In this document: positions 12,104 to 22,334 of the stretch, in pieces | Layout: every line of letters starts with the position of its first letter | Numbering within the stretch: the stretch's first letter is position 1 | From: Mallotus nudiflorus | Lineage: Eukaryota; Streptophyta; Magnoliopsida; Malpighiales; Euphorbiaceae | Length of the DNA: 64,000 nucleotides | Assembly: GCA_947683625.1 (NCBI GenBank) | Contig: CANTUR010000240.1 | Span: 1,714,746 to 1,778,745 of the forward strand | Reading direction: 5' to 3' | Program-made: the position numbers and the translations under genes | Notes under the pieces: generated by a model | The model's input: the letters and a program-made list of their open reading frames with translations, nothing else | Databases searched by the model: none | What the model was told of the DNA's origin: nothing

Positions 12104-12105
<2 letters not shown>
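11625..12105. repeat. About 90-bp repeat, four copies, one inverted
   Basis: A unit built on AATTATAGGTATTTTTGAAAT and TTCGATTTAGGGTAAAAA occurs forward at about 11635-11710, reversed at about 11750-11850, and forward again at about 11893-11985 and 12012-12105. A (TG)n tract sits between copies at 11840-11872. No coding potential. The inverted pair could form a long hairpin. I do not recognise the family. Confidence 0.6.

Positions 12106-12165
<60 letters not shown>
12104..12165. repeat. (ATT)n microsatellite
   Basis: About 20 uninterrupted ATT units. The poly-isoleucine reading frame across it is an artefact. Confidence 0.95.
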
Positions 12166-12167
<2 letters not shown>

Positions 12168-14200
12168 CCTAAAACGACAATGTTTCTAATCCTAACTTAT
12201 ATACTAACCCTAATTCATTCTAATCCTAACCCTCTCCCTCTTGTAGTTGCCTCTGCATATTCTCTCTTTCCCTCTCTTGAACCTTTATCTGCTTATATTC
12301 TACTAACCCTAAAACCCTAATCTCATCCATCTTCTCTTCTATTCCTTATCATTGCCTTTTGCTTTACCTCTCACCGTTACCCATGCCTTCTATTTTGTTC
12401 AAAATGCTCCATTATATCATCTCTTTTCTAACCATTTTATGAATTTGCACACACAGTGACAAAAAAAACATAGTAATCGACCAGTTTGTTATAGTCTATT
12501 ATTAATAAGATAATGGTGCAATTTATTCATTTTGTGGTTGATACATTGCATTTGTGGTTTTTGGCCGCAATCTATTTCATTTTTTATTTTTTATATATGG
12601 TTTTCTAGGTAAAGCTCTCAGAGAATGGAAGGTATTATGGGTTTGTGTTTTGATATATGATATTTTTGACTTGATGTGTTTGCTTTTGCTTTTCAAAAAG
12701 GGTGGAAGTCATTGTGTTGGTGGTTTTATATTTTAAAAAAATTATTTTTTGTTTGATCCTTAGGGTGTAATAGTGCATGCATGCATGCATTACTTAATCA
12801 TGGTCTACTTGGTTTGTTGATTTTGTAGGATTTTATGGTTTTTTATATGTGGATTTTTATATAAAGCATTGATTTTTGAGGGTGGAAGCTATTATGGGTT
12901 TGTGAGTTTGAGTTTTGATTTGTGATGTAGATCATTTTCTTTTGATTTTATTTTTAATGAAGAAAGTGATCATTTTTATTTTGATTTTTTGGGTTTGTGT
13001 CTTGATCTATGATATTCTTTGACTTAATCTATTAGCTTTTGCTTTTCAAAAAAGGTGGAAGTCATTTGTGATTTAAAAATATTATTCTTTTTATTCCTAT
13101 TATATTTTCTTTTTATTCATGGTAAAAGTACTATCTTTTGCTTAATTCTTATTATATGTTGGTTTCTTTTCACTTACTTTTTAATTTATATGTGTTAATC
13201 TTTTGCATTGTGTATTATATTATATTCTGTGCACAAAATATTATGCACAGAATTAAAATCAAAAGGGTGGAAGCACATAATTAATACACTAAAGGGTGGA
13301 AGCATAGCTTGTGGTTATGTAAAGGTTTAAAGTTTCTAATTGATGCAGTTTCACTTGAATACCAATTTTGTGAATCTGAAAATAAAAAAAGGGTGGAGGC
13401 AAATAGCCTTTGATTCACTGTGTCCTTTCAGATACACTGATTCTTTTTTGTAAGGTGTGTCTATTAACCTATTTTGTTTATGATTAATTCATAGTTTATG
13501 TATATGTGTTATACTATATAAATTAATTACATCTCATGTGCTACCTTCCAAATGGAAGAAAATATTGATATTGCACTTAGCAGTATTAATGAGCTTGAGG
13601 CTTAAAAAGTGGTGGAAGTAGAAAATGAAACAACTGCTCCTAAAAAAAGAAAAGAGATTAAACAAAGAACTGTTGGCTAGTAGCATTTCGACAAAATTTA
13701 TGAAGCGGGTGTATGTGTGAGGGTAAGGTGTTAGTATTGTGCTACTATAAATGCTTGTCATTCCAAACTTAATAGAACATCATGACTTAGAAACCATTTG
13801 TTGCATTGCATTAAACACCCAAATAGCAAAGAAACTAGACAAGCTTTATTAACTCTGAAACCTAAATCTAATATGGCAGTAGATGATGGTCAGACCCTAG
13901 GAATCCTTGGCACATGGAATTTTACCAAGTTGTCATTAGGAATACACTTTCTGAGATGTATATAATTAATGAACTCCCCTTTAAATTTGTTAAGGGGGAA
14001 GGCTTTAAGAAGTTTATGTATGTTGCTTGTCCAAGGTTTAAGATTCCATCTAGGTTCATTGTACCTAGGGATATTTATGCTATTTATATAATTGAATTGG
14101 GAAAGCTTAGATATTTTTTGCAAACATAGAGTCAAAGAATATCTATAAGCACTGACACATGGACATTAATACAAGGAATAAATTACATGTGTGTTACATG
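12166..14200 (+). mobile_element. Decayed hAT-superfamily DNA transposon
   Basis: The region carries a BED-finger transposase remnant (13551-14200) preceded by about 1.3 kb holding at least six same-strand copies of a GGGTGGAAG-type motif (12700, 12880, 13053, 13265, 13294, 13391) and a longer direct repeat (12639-12716 with 12989-13070). hAT elements often have clustered short motifs near their ends that bind the transposase. Terminal inverted repeats and an 8-bp target duplication were not located, so the outer limits are approximate. The 3' part of the transposase beyond the insertion at 14204 is not recognisable. Confidence 0.55.
13551..14200 (+). pseudogene. hAT transposase N-terminal part, BED zinc finger
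   Basis: Forward translation across frames gives a basic region (KKRKEI), then a BED-finger pattern HFDK...CxxC...ACHSK...LRNHLLHC (about 13688-13818), then a TLGILGTWNF-like segment, and from 13914 a clean 71-residue frame with ELPFKFVKGEGFKKFM and ACPRFKIPSR, the block following the BED finger in plant RICESLEEPER/DAYSLEEPER-type transposases. After it comes TDTWTLIQ-like sequence near 14151. Stops at 13603, 13678, 13786 and 14127, and frame changes, make it inactive. It stops matching at about 14200, where a MITE-like insertion begins. The reverse-strand frame over 13890-14135 is a shadow. Confidence 0.75.
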
Positions 14201-14203
14201 TCA

Positions 14204-14613
14204 TTTTTTTTGGCATTTAAGTCCCCCATATTACACATTTTTTTACATTATAGTACCATTCTAACTAATATCATCATTATTTTATGAGAAAACATTAATA
14301 TAATATTACATTTCAATGATAAATTTATTCTATATATGATTTATGATCAATCTAACTAATTTGTTATATTTAAAAATCAATATTATAAATGTATTTTAAA
14401 ATCATTTCTTTTTATTCATAATTAAATTAAAAATACATTTAAATTTATTTTTTTTGCGAGTTTATTGAATGATATATTACTCATTATATGATTTTAGCAT
14501 TGAAAATGCATATTATTTATACATTAAAGCATATATTTTCAACAATATATGTTAAAAGGGTACGAAGGTTAAAAAAAAGGTGAAACACAAGGTACTTAAA
14601 TGTCAATAAAAAA
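14204..14613. mobile_element. MITE-like insertion with about 40-bp inverted ends
   Basis: The left end TTTTTTTTGGCATTTAAGT is mirrored at the right end, which in reverse complement reads TTTTTTATTGACATTTAAGT; similarity continues about 20 bp inward. The interior is AT-rich and non-coding. It interrupts the hAT transposase just after its THGH/TDTW region. No target duplication could be fixed, so the superfamily is unassigned. Confidence 0.45.
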
Positions 14614-14639
14614 CCACAAGGATCATAATTGTACTTATT

Positions 14640-16191
14640 TTTTTAGAATTGCTTGGGATAAAGATACAAGGTCCAAATAAATCCTTCATGAGAGTGATTT
14701 AGGCAACCTTCCAATGCAGAATCAGTAAAGGAAGATGATAGATGAATTGCTATGGGAAGAAATTTTAAGGTTATTGTCTTTATTGTGAATAAAGTTCAAA
14801 TTATTAAGATGCTCACAATCAAAGTGGTGATGGAAGACCACAAACGGTAACCAATGATGTAGCTTAACTTAATCGTGCTAATTGAGGCTTGTATGAAGGT
14901 TTGGCTACTAGTGCTTAAAATAATCATAAACCCTCTCTAGTATCAAACAACATCTTGATAGACTTGGATTGAAGGTGCCGGAGATCAAAGTAAGATTTGA
15001 GTGGTTAAAGAACTTTGCTTTTAAGACCACCAAGTTGATGGTTAAAATATTAAATGTTTTTACATTAAAAAGGACTAATGAATCGTTTGATCCTTATAAA
15101 AAAGGAACTAAACATACACCCAAGTCCATAAATTGATGCTTTTATAAAGGCATTTATTGTCATCGGTAAAAATCATGGTGTTCATAGATTTTCATAATGG
15201 TACTTGGTCTTGATATATGTGCAGACGTAGTTATAAGTAGTGATATTTTAAGCTCACATTGAATGATGATTAAATGAATTTGATTATGAGTAAGCCATTC
15301 CCATCCATGTAGAGCTATACATATTATAAGATAATCATTCTTTGATAAATGGTGGAGTTACAGGGCTATCTTCAATGGACTCCAACTTTGAGCTTTACTA
15401 GACAATCTTATTCTTATTATGTCATACAACTAGATCATTAAGATTCACTATTTTCTTGATATTGGTTTGCACATTGCTTCATAATTAGATTTTTTGAGTG
15501 AGTTAATAAGTTTCTTTTAATTTTTTTATGCATCATTTGAGAGCTTGGGAATACCAATGAAGTATGATAGAACTTATAGAGATTAATGATTATGATAAGG
15601 TTTTAAGTTCATCTATGCCATTGATAGTACCTTAAACTAATGTTTTAAGCCATGTTTTATCTACCAAGCTCGATACTCATCTTATCAAAATTATGAATCT
15701 TTTCCTAGTAATGAAGTCATGTTATCAAAGTTGTTATTTCTAGAAAGTAATTGAAAGCAAGATAATTGATAAAATTATGGTAGTATATTTATAGGAATGT
15801 TGTGTTTGTTTCCCAAAAATAGAGCCATTTGATAACTTCAACATTAACTCAGCTACATAACCTGTATATACAAGAGGAGTTAAGGTGAACTTATTGCGTA
15901 TATAAGAGAAGTGTTGAATTTTTTGGATGAATAAAATGTAAAGAATGAATAGAATAAGTAGAATATAGAAAATGTTAAGAATATTTATAAATATAATAAA
16001 TGAAAATGAGGGGTATATATAAGGCACTTTACATGATGGAATAGAAATTCTTTACCCAATTAGGAGTTCTATTATTCTTCCTAGATTGACATACTTCTTC
16101 CCTTTTAGGATTTTATACTTCTTATAGACTTTTGAATGCTAGGTTTTCTTATTCTGGGTTTGATAATGACTTGAGGTATCACTTACCTCAG
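14640..16191. other. Unrecognised AT-rich region
   Basis: No family motif found on either strand. The reverse open frame at 15740-16027 is hydrophobic low-complexity sequence with no resemblance I know. It may include decayed hAT sequence on the left and decayed ankyrin-gene introns or exons on the right. Confidence 0.35.
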
Positions 16192-16433
16192 GTTATGTGG
16201 AAAAGGATTTTCTTAAATTATTACCTAAAAAGATGGTTATTGGACTCTCCACTCTTTTATCTTTTATTGTTACCATGATGGTATCCTTTTGTGCTACCTT
16301 TATAATAGTACTAGATGGAAATCTCAACCTTATAATTCCAATTGTTTTTTGGCTATTATTCATGTTAACCTTTTCATGTTGTTGCGGTTTCCTTCTGTTG
16401 GATTCTCTCTACAAAACCTCCTTCATCTTTTAG
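16192..16433 (+). pseudogene. Ankyrin-repeat PGG-domain protein, last exon
   Basis: After an acceptor-like TTACCTCAG (ending 16191) an open frame reads YVEKDFLKLLPKKMVIGLST and continues with hydrophobic runs to TAG at 16431-16433. This matches the C-terminal PGG domain of plant ankyrin proteins of the ITN1/ACD6 type: a short EEDFLK..LP.K linker, then membrane segments with a TMM(V/I)xF(C/S)AT motif and a second hydrophobic segment. In the family this part anchors the ankyrin repeats in a membrane. No ankyrin repeats were recognised upstream within several kb, and an in-frame stop lies at 16167-16169, so it is most likely an orphan exon or pseudogene. It could be the real last exon of a gene with a long intron, but no donor or upstream exon was found. 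Confidence 0.65.
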
Positions 16434-17732
16434 TCATTTTTATACGTGGTTTTGGCTAAAATCACCTCCTTGCTTTCCTTTTCTTAAGTTTTTGTTCATT
16501 TTTTTCATAAATCTTAGTAGATTTATATTATTTTGCTTATGATACTTCTTTTTAGAGAGGTCTTAGTAAATAAAGTTATTGTTGTTATTTTTTTTATGGT
16601 TTGATCTATTAAAAATGTGAGATTCTTGATCTATTTTCATGGGTTTTGAAAGATCTAAATTTGTATGAAACTTATCCTGGTTACTATGATTTGATGATGT
16701 GTTCAACTTGACGCGATCATTTGATCCCTCTATGCAACATATACTTTCATTGTCTACTGGATCTCACCCAGAAGAGGAGTCATAGAGTCCTTTATCAACA
16801 ACATTTGATCTACTTGCATTGTGTTGTATCAAGTACTTATAAATTTTAGTAATTTATTTGTACTTTTTCTCTGTAATAGATTAGTATATTCATGTAACCT
16901 TGATCTTTTTTTTTATCAGTTTTAATTGAATATATTTCCTATAGTAAAAAAAAATGTTTCCAATTCTTGGAGAGATTTTTATATCCACATATGAACCTAT
17001 GATCTTTGATAGAAAAAGGAAAAAATATTAGTACTAGTTAACCAATGCCTTTTAAATAAAGGAAACAAGTTAGTGAAGGAATAGTTTGATTATTACTTCT
17101 CCTCAAGGGCATCATGAAGTGTATGGTTTAAATTCCATTGTCATTAATTTGTGAAATAATATTCACCTAATTAAAAAGAAAAAGTTACTTTTATTATGCT
17201 GTTTATCAATATTTAGGTCATTTAATTTTTTATTAATATAAAAATTAAAGGAAACAATAGAGATATTCCAAAGCATTATGTGTTGAGGAGATTTGAGAGA
17301 GCATCAATAGTGTTTTTTTATTGATGTTCTGTACATCTCTCTTTATTCATTATGCATTTTTTTAATGAACACCTGTTGTGATTCTCAACTTGCATTCTTA
17401 TTAGCGTTGTGCACGGGTCAGAGCAAGTTGGAAAATACCAATTCTTCGGACCCAAACTGAAATTTGGAGAATTCTAAAAATGATTCTCCAGAACTGAACC
17501 AAATATCAAATTTATCCACACAAATGGAGAAAATACCAATTCTATTTATATGTAGAGAAATAGAGCAAATAGAGAATTAATTTGAATTGAATTCAAACTC
17601 AAAATTTTTAATTAAATTTCACTTTTAAGTTTTATTTTAATATTCATATTAAAATAATTTTAACATAGCTATCAATTTTACTATAAAAAGTTTTATTTAC
17701 AATATTAAAATTTTATTATATTATTGCACACT
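16434..17732. other. Unrecognised AT-rich region
   Basis: No coding or RNA feature recognised. At 17405-17530 a stretch including GTGCACGG, CTTCGGACCC and AATTTGGAGAATTCT resembles, in reverse orientation, a stretch at about 63020-63225 with GGTTTGGAGAACTTG and CATGCACAG; this may be one dispersed repeat family. Confidence 0.35.
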
Positions 17733-17733
17733 T

Positions 17734-17795
<62 letters not shown>
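17733..17795. repeat. (CA)n(TA)n compound microsatellite
   Basis: A run of CA dinucleotides passes directly into TA dinucleotides, immediately left of the first plastid-derived fragment. Confidence 0.93.
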
Positions 17796-17809
17796 TATAA
17801 AAAGATAAA

Positions 17810-18118
17810 GCTACTCAATATTAATTGACAAGAGGTCAACAAATACATGAGTTGCTTAAACAATCCCAATAAGTTCCCCTCACAATCAAGGAACAAATAA
17901 TGACTATTTATACTAGAACGAATGGATATCTTGATTCATTAGAAATTGGATAAGTAAGGAAATTTCTCATTGAGTTACATACCTACATAAAAACAAATAA
18001 ACCTCAGGTCCGAGAAATCATATCTTCTACCAAAAGATTTACCGAAGAGGTGGAAACCCTTTTGAAAGAAGTTATTCAAGAACAGAAGGAACATTTTCTA
18101 CTTCAGGAGCAAGTATAA
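17810..18118 (+). pseudogene. atpA: Plastid-derived atpA 3' end (NUPT)
   Basis: In one frame from GCT at 17810 to TAA at 18116-18118 it reads the C-terminal end of the chloroplast ATP synthase alpha subunit: TRGQQ, HELLKQSQ, EQIMTIYT, TNGYLDSLEIG, VRKFLIEL, TYIKTNKPQ, EIISSTKRFTEE, LLKEVIQEQ, FLLQEQV. Stops replace residues at about 17822 (after ATQY), after KQSQ and after LEIG. The gene body before this part is absent. The length, about 102 codons, is only the tail of a protein of about 500 residues. A nuclear insertion of plastid DNA, not functional. Confidence 0.9.
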
Positions 18119-18465
18119 AGAAATTTATCACTTTTAATCTTTATTTTAATAATCATTATTTTACTATATTTATTATATATTATAATTATAAGTTTTATAT
18201 AATTTTATTATATATTAAATGTTATAATTATGTCATCTTTATTTTATTTTTATTGTATTATTATATTTATAAATCTAAATAATATATATAAGTAATAAAT
18301 ATATAATTTTAATTTTAATATAAATATAAATATATAAATAATGTATATAATATAATATAATTTATAACATATTATATTACAAATATAATATAATTTTATA
18401 TTTATAATTTAGTTACATATAATATAAATATGTATATATTTGTATATTTATAATATAAATATATA

Positions 18466-18507
<42 letters not shown>

Positions 18508-18734
18508 ATATGGCATCTTCCAGATAATTCAAATTAAAGCAATTGGATGTCCAACTCGGGTCTATATGACGTGACCGATCAATAGAAATACTCCAACACT
18601 CCACCTTTGTCATATATCCCATACATTACAAAGGGATTGATCGAGAAAGATCTCTTGTTATTATTATAAGATCATGATTGGATTCACATATGTTTGGTAA
18701 AAAGAAGAATCTTCTCCTTTGAGAATAATAAAAA
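18119..18734. other. AT-rich filler with (TA)n, then plastid-like spacer
   Basis: 18119-18505 is nearly pure A/T, including (TA)n at about 18473-18505. From about 18520 the base composition changes (GATATGGCATCTTCCAGATA, then CTCCAACACTCCACCTTTGT), which looks like plastid intergenic DNA but which I could not assign to a gene. The reverse open frame at 18413-18622 is a product of the TA repeat. Confidence 0.4.
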
Positions 18735-19175
18735 AAAGGAAAGTGTTCAATTGGAACATGAAAACGAGACAAAATTTGTCCTAGTTACTCTTCAGGACAA
18801 AGTGGATGAAGGGAAGAACTTCTTAAACACGGAAAAGGATCCAATGACTTAGAAAGAATTTAACGAGGAGCTGTATGAGGTGAAAATCTCATGTACGATT
18901 TTGTAAAGTGGCAATAACGGTGACTTATTTGTTAACTTTTCTACTATCACCCCTAAAAAACCAAATTCTACCTTACATAAAATTGTCAGAGCACGATTAA
19001 CCTCTGGGTTTGAAATCACTAATTATATACCTGGTATTGAACATAATTTAGAAGAAAATTCTATAGTATTAGTAAGAGGGGAAAGGGTTAAGGATTTACC
19101 CAGTGTGAGATATCACATTGTTCAAGGGACCCTAGATGTTGTCGAAGTAAAGGATCGTTAACAAAGGCAATCTAG
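18735..19175 (+). pseudogene. rps12: Plastid-derived rps12 exon 2 with its trans-spliced intron half
   Basis: 18735-18942 matches the 3' half of the plastid group II trans-spliced rps12 intron, including the domain V/VI-like stretch GAGGTGAAAATCTCATGTAC. Exon 2 follows at 18943-19174 (about 232 bp, the normal size), reading TITPKKPNS, RLTSGFEI, YIPGIEHNLEENS, LVRGERVKDLP, VRYHIVQGTLD, VKDR then a stop, the ribosomal protein S12 core. Substitutions in otherwise near-invariant positions, and the stop in place of Gln after VKDR, show decay. Sequence after 19175 only briefly resembles the following intron. Confidence 0.9.
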
Positions 19176-19395
19176 TGGATGTAAATCTAAACAAATTGCT
19201 TATGCTCCAATAATAGAGAACTGTGTTAGCTATGAGAGATGTGAATCCACCTATCCATCAGATTTCTTGAGTGTTTAAGTTTATTTACGGCATGAAATAA
19301 CCCAAAGTATGGGTCTAGCTTATTGATACTTTTTAAAGAAATCTTCTTGAATCCATTTGATTTTTTGTTTACGGATAAAAACCCATATTAAAAAT

Positions 19396-19466
<71 letters not shown>

Positions 19467-19479
19467 CATGTATGTATGG
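19176..19479. other. Unassigned, then (TA)n microsatellite
   Basis: 19176-19345 may be plastid-derived but was not identified. 19400-19457 is (TA)n grading into a TATG/TGTA-type tetranucleotide run (19450-19478). Confidence 0.45.
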
Positions 19480-19615
19480 ATTTTTCTAGTCTAAGCGTAT
19501 CTTGCCTTTACCATGAATTTTTTTTCCTTGGTTAACAATATTTGTAGCTTTGCCGATATCAGTGGGTTGCTTAATTTTCTTTTTACCTCATAGAGGATAT
19601 AAGGTAATTTGGCGG
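19480..19615 (+). pseudogene. ndhD: Plastid-derived ndhD, 5' piece
   Basis: After a plastid-type leader (about 19480-19512) the frame opens with ATG at 19513 and follows the start of chloroplast NADH dehydrogenase subunit 4: MNFFSLVNN, then HRG-like and VIW-like parts with decay. It stops at the Tat/Ogre-like LTR (19616). The rest of the fragment resumes at 43771 after 24 kb. Plastid ndhD in many dicots starts with ACG, edited in RNA to AUG; here the DNA shows ATG. Confidence 0.82.
19611..19615. repeat. Target-site duplication, left copy
   Basis: GGCGG, identical to 43771-43775 after the other LTR, inside the plastid ndhD sequence. Confidence 0.93.
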
Positions 19616-19834
19616 TGTAAGCACTCAATTTCAGGATGCAATTGTGCATAATTGCAATGTAAGCCCCTATGATGAAATTCATTCAAAAATTGAACTTGGT
19701 TGTCGATTTTCTAGACTTTAAGGACTAAATTGCAACATTTTTTTTAGGATTTGATTGCAAATAAGTCAATTTTTCAGGGGTCTTTTAGTAATTAAAACAT
19801 AAAAATAAAAAATAAAAAAATAAAATTTTTTAGG

Positions 19835-19897
19835 ATCGGCATTGTGTAATGCTGATCGACACTATACAATGTCGGTCAGCATTGCACAGTGCCGATG
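19835..19897. repeat. Imperfect palindrome cluster in LTR
   Basis: Three consecutive units of about 20 bp, each partly self-complementary: GATCGGCATTGTGTAATGCT, then CGACACTATACAATGTCGGT, then CAGCATTGCACAGTGCCGAT. The other LTR has a decayed version at about 41895-41980. Confidence 0.65.
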
Positions 19898-20116
19898 TGC
19901 AATAAGTCTTTTTTTTTATTTTTTTTGCGTATTTTTTCTTATTTTTTATCAATTTTTTCAGTGTTTTGATTGGTTGGAAATTTAATTTAATTATTATTAT
20001 TATCTGATGAAAATTTTGACACATTCAAAGCATGTAAATAAGTTTCAAAAATCAAAACTTATTAGGATGCTATCTGATCAGATAGGTCTGTTCCTCCTTT
20101 AGAGGAAGTCAGTACG

Positions 20117-20149
20117 TGCAGACTCTGCATTTTAAAAGCAGAGTCTGCA
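20117..20149. repeat. Perfect hairpin in LTR
   Basis: TGCAGACTCTGC, loop ATTTTAAAA, GCAGAGTCTGCA: a 12-bp perfect stem with a 9-base loop, followed within about 15 bp by an A-run and T-run. The copy in the 3' LTR (about 42197-42230) has mismatches. It could mark an RNA structure near the transcript start or end in the R region. Confidence 0.7.
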
Positions 20150-21680
20150 TGCGTGCATGAAAAAAAAATTTTTTTTTACACAGACGGAGGAACTGAGAGA
20201 AACTCACACATCTGTAGATCAAACTTTGATTTATTCTGTTATTTCAAAACCCTAATTTTTATAGTTCATTTAACGAAGATGATCCAACATTTTTTTAGTC
20301 CCAGTCTAGAATCAAATCAATACTGAGTCAATTTCAACGGTGACAATCATAATTTGAAGGGCTATCTCAAAGCATATGCACGACATTCATTTTTTTTTCT
20401 TTCTTCTCTTCTATGATTTTTATTTTATTTCATTATTTTTATTATTATTTAATTTCACTACTAATTTGATTTTTTTTGTTTTGTTTTGATATGTGCATGT
20501 GAATTGAGGAGGATACCGCCTGTGTTTAATTGAATAGAAGATCCATGGAATGCCATGGATGAACCTGTACGTTTTTTAATAGTTCTTAGGATTTTAATCT
20601 TTATTTTGCACTTATGTATTCAATGTAGTTTATTTTTAATTCATGGGTGTATAATTATTTAATTTTAATTTTGTATGTAGTTTATAATAGCCCCAGTAGA
20701 GGGAATAGTGAAAAATTTAAATTTCTGCACTTTAAAATTAATTAGTAATTAGGTTCAATCAGGTGAAAATTAATTAAAAATTAATGGTGGCTTTAGTTAA
20801 TTAGGGTTTGTATGTAATTAATTTAGGTTTTTTTTAGAAATCATATGTGAATGTATTTTGATTTAATTTTGTAATGTTTTTGGGCCCCAAGCCTACGTTT
20901 AGGTCTAACCCACTTAATAAATAGGTTTAAAAAATGGTTTAGGACTTTAAATAATTAAAATCAATTTAGGCCCATTAGTTTAATTAGATTTTAAGCCCAC
21001 TTAGTTAATTAAAACTTGTTTAGACTTAACTCAGCTCACTTAATTTTATTTCTTTTAAAATAAATAGACCTAGGCCCACATGTCACTTAAAATAAAACTA
21101 ATTTAGACTTAGGCCCACTAATTTAATTTTTCTTTAAAATTAAATAGACTTAAGCTCATTTCTAGACAAACTAAAATAAATAGGTTTAGGTTTACTAATT
21201 AATACAAATGTAGGCCCACCTTTAAAGTCCATTTCACTTGTAAATAAAATATGTAGATTTAGCTAACTTATAAAATAAAATTAACATAGTTTAGACATAG
21301 GGACATTGCCTTTTTGATGCATTTTTAATTGTAATTTATTGACCTGTTGCCTTTTGGGTTAGATGGATGTTAATTAGGGTTTAATAAAATTGCATGTAAT
21401 TAGAGGATGAAATAATCATTTATAAAATTATTCTAAATGAACACGAGACTAAGAGAAGTTAGCATTCCTTATCTAGAATCTCCTGGTTATGGTGCTAGCT
21501 TTCTTTTAGGGAATCGAGTACCACCTTTTCGATTTGTCCTAGTTATTACCCTGGGTGGCGACTCCTCATCTCCATGCCATGTCTTTGTGATAATGGTTAA
21601 TGTGTTCTCTAAGGCCCTGAGCCTAAACAGTGTCATAGTTACTAAAATCTTGGATGCATGCTAAACCCCACTGTCTATAG

Positions 21681-21697
21681 TGGTGACTCCACTGGGG
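21681..21697 (+). other. Primer-binding site, Ogre/Tat type
   Basis: TGGTGACTCCACTGGGG begins two bases after the LTR end. Tat/Ogre elements typically carry TGGCGACTC(C/T)(A/G)CTGGGG here; Ogre sites have been assigned to tRNA-Arg, which I did not verify for this sequence. Confidence 0.75.
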
Positions 21698-22329
21698 GTA
21701 AGAGATATTGATTCTACTTGTGTTCTTTAGAATTGTTTTATCGATTATTATTTCATTCTTGCATTCATTTTGCATGTCCCTACTAAACCGATGGCGTTGG
21801 TTTATGATTCCATAATTCCACTAGCTTTATGGAGTTGTAGATTGGCTAACCATCATTCTTAGCCTTAACTCAGTTCAAGAGAGATTACCGAGCTCATCTG
21901 ACAAGAGTCTGTAACCCAAGTCCCTAAGGGGGGTAATCTTCTCTCGAGTTGGTAAAGGATGCTGGGCCCCTCTGACCTTGGCCTGTAACTCAAAGTCCAT
22001 AATGGAGAGCATCTTACTAAAGGAACCTTAACTTTTTCACCAGACCTTAACCACATATAATGGCCTAGTTACTTCCCCTAGGATTTTCATCCAAAGTGCT
22101 TATTTGTTTGAATTGCCATGAGGTATTTCTATTTATAAAAGCCCAGGCCTATACCTTTGAAGCTCATTTAAGCTAATAAGGATTAGGCTAGACCTTTATA
22201 ATTAGAAAAGCTATTTCTGTGCTTTTATCCTTTTAAAGAGAGATTTGGCATGTGCGTCGACTCTTAATATCCCCTGTTGATATGAAGGCCAAGACCAAAA
22301 ATCCTAGGAAAAGAAACTCACCATTGAAC
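21698..22329 (+). other. Leader of Tat/Ogre-like element, 5' part
   Basis: Non-coding leader between the primer-binding site and the nested chromovirus. Resumes at 33520. No conserved open frame; an extra ORF1 seen in some Ogre elements is not evident. Confidence 0.6.
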
Positions 22330-22334
22330 ATGTG

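Larger units (their letters stand above)
19616..21679 (+). repeat. 5' LTR of Tat/Ogre-like element
   Basis: Collinear with 41684-43770. Contains a palindrome cluster (19835-19897) and a 12-bp perfect-stem hairpin (20117-20149). The 75-residue open frame at 21437-21664 is present in both LTRs but differs at many amino-acid positions and resembles nothing known, so it is not called as a gene. Confidence 0.92.

Noticed and set aside
12093..12320. Poly-isoleucine reading frame
   Set aside because: Artefact of the (ATT)n microsatellite.
12300..12325. CCCTAA-like repeats suggesting telomeric DNA
   Set aside because: Only a few imperfect copies mixed with other sequence; no array.
13890..14135. 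Minus-strand 81-residue frame
   Set aside because: Opposite strand of the hAT transposase block, which matches the family in the forward sense.
21437..21664. 75-residue frame present in both Ogre-like LTRs (also 43528-43755)
   Set aside because: The copies differ at many amino acids with no sign of constraint, and no homologous protein is known to me.
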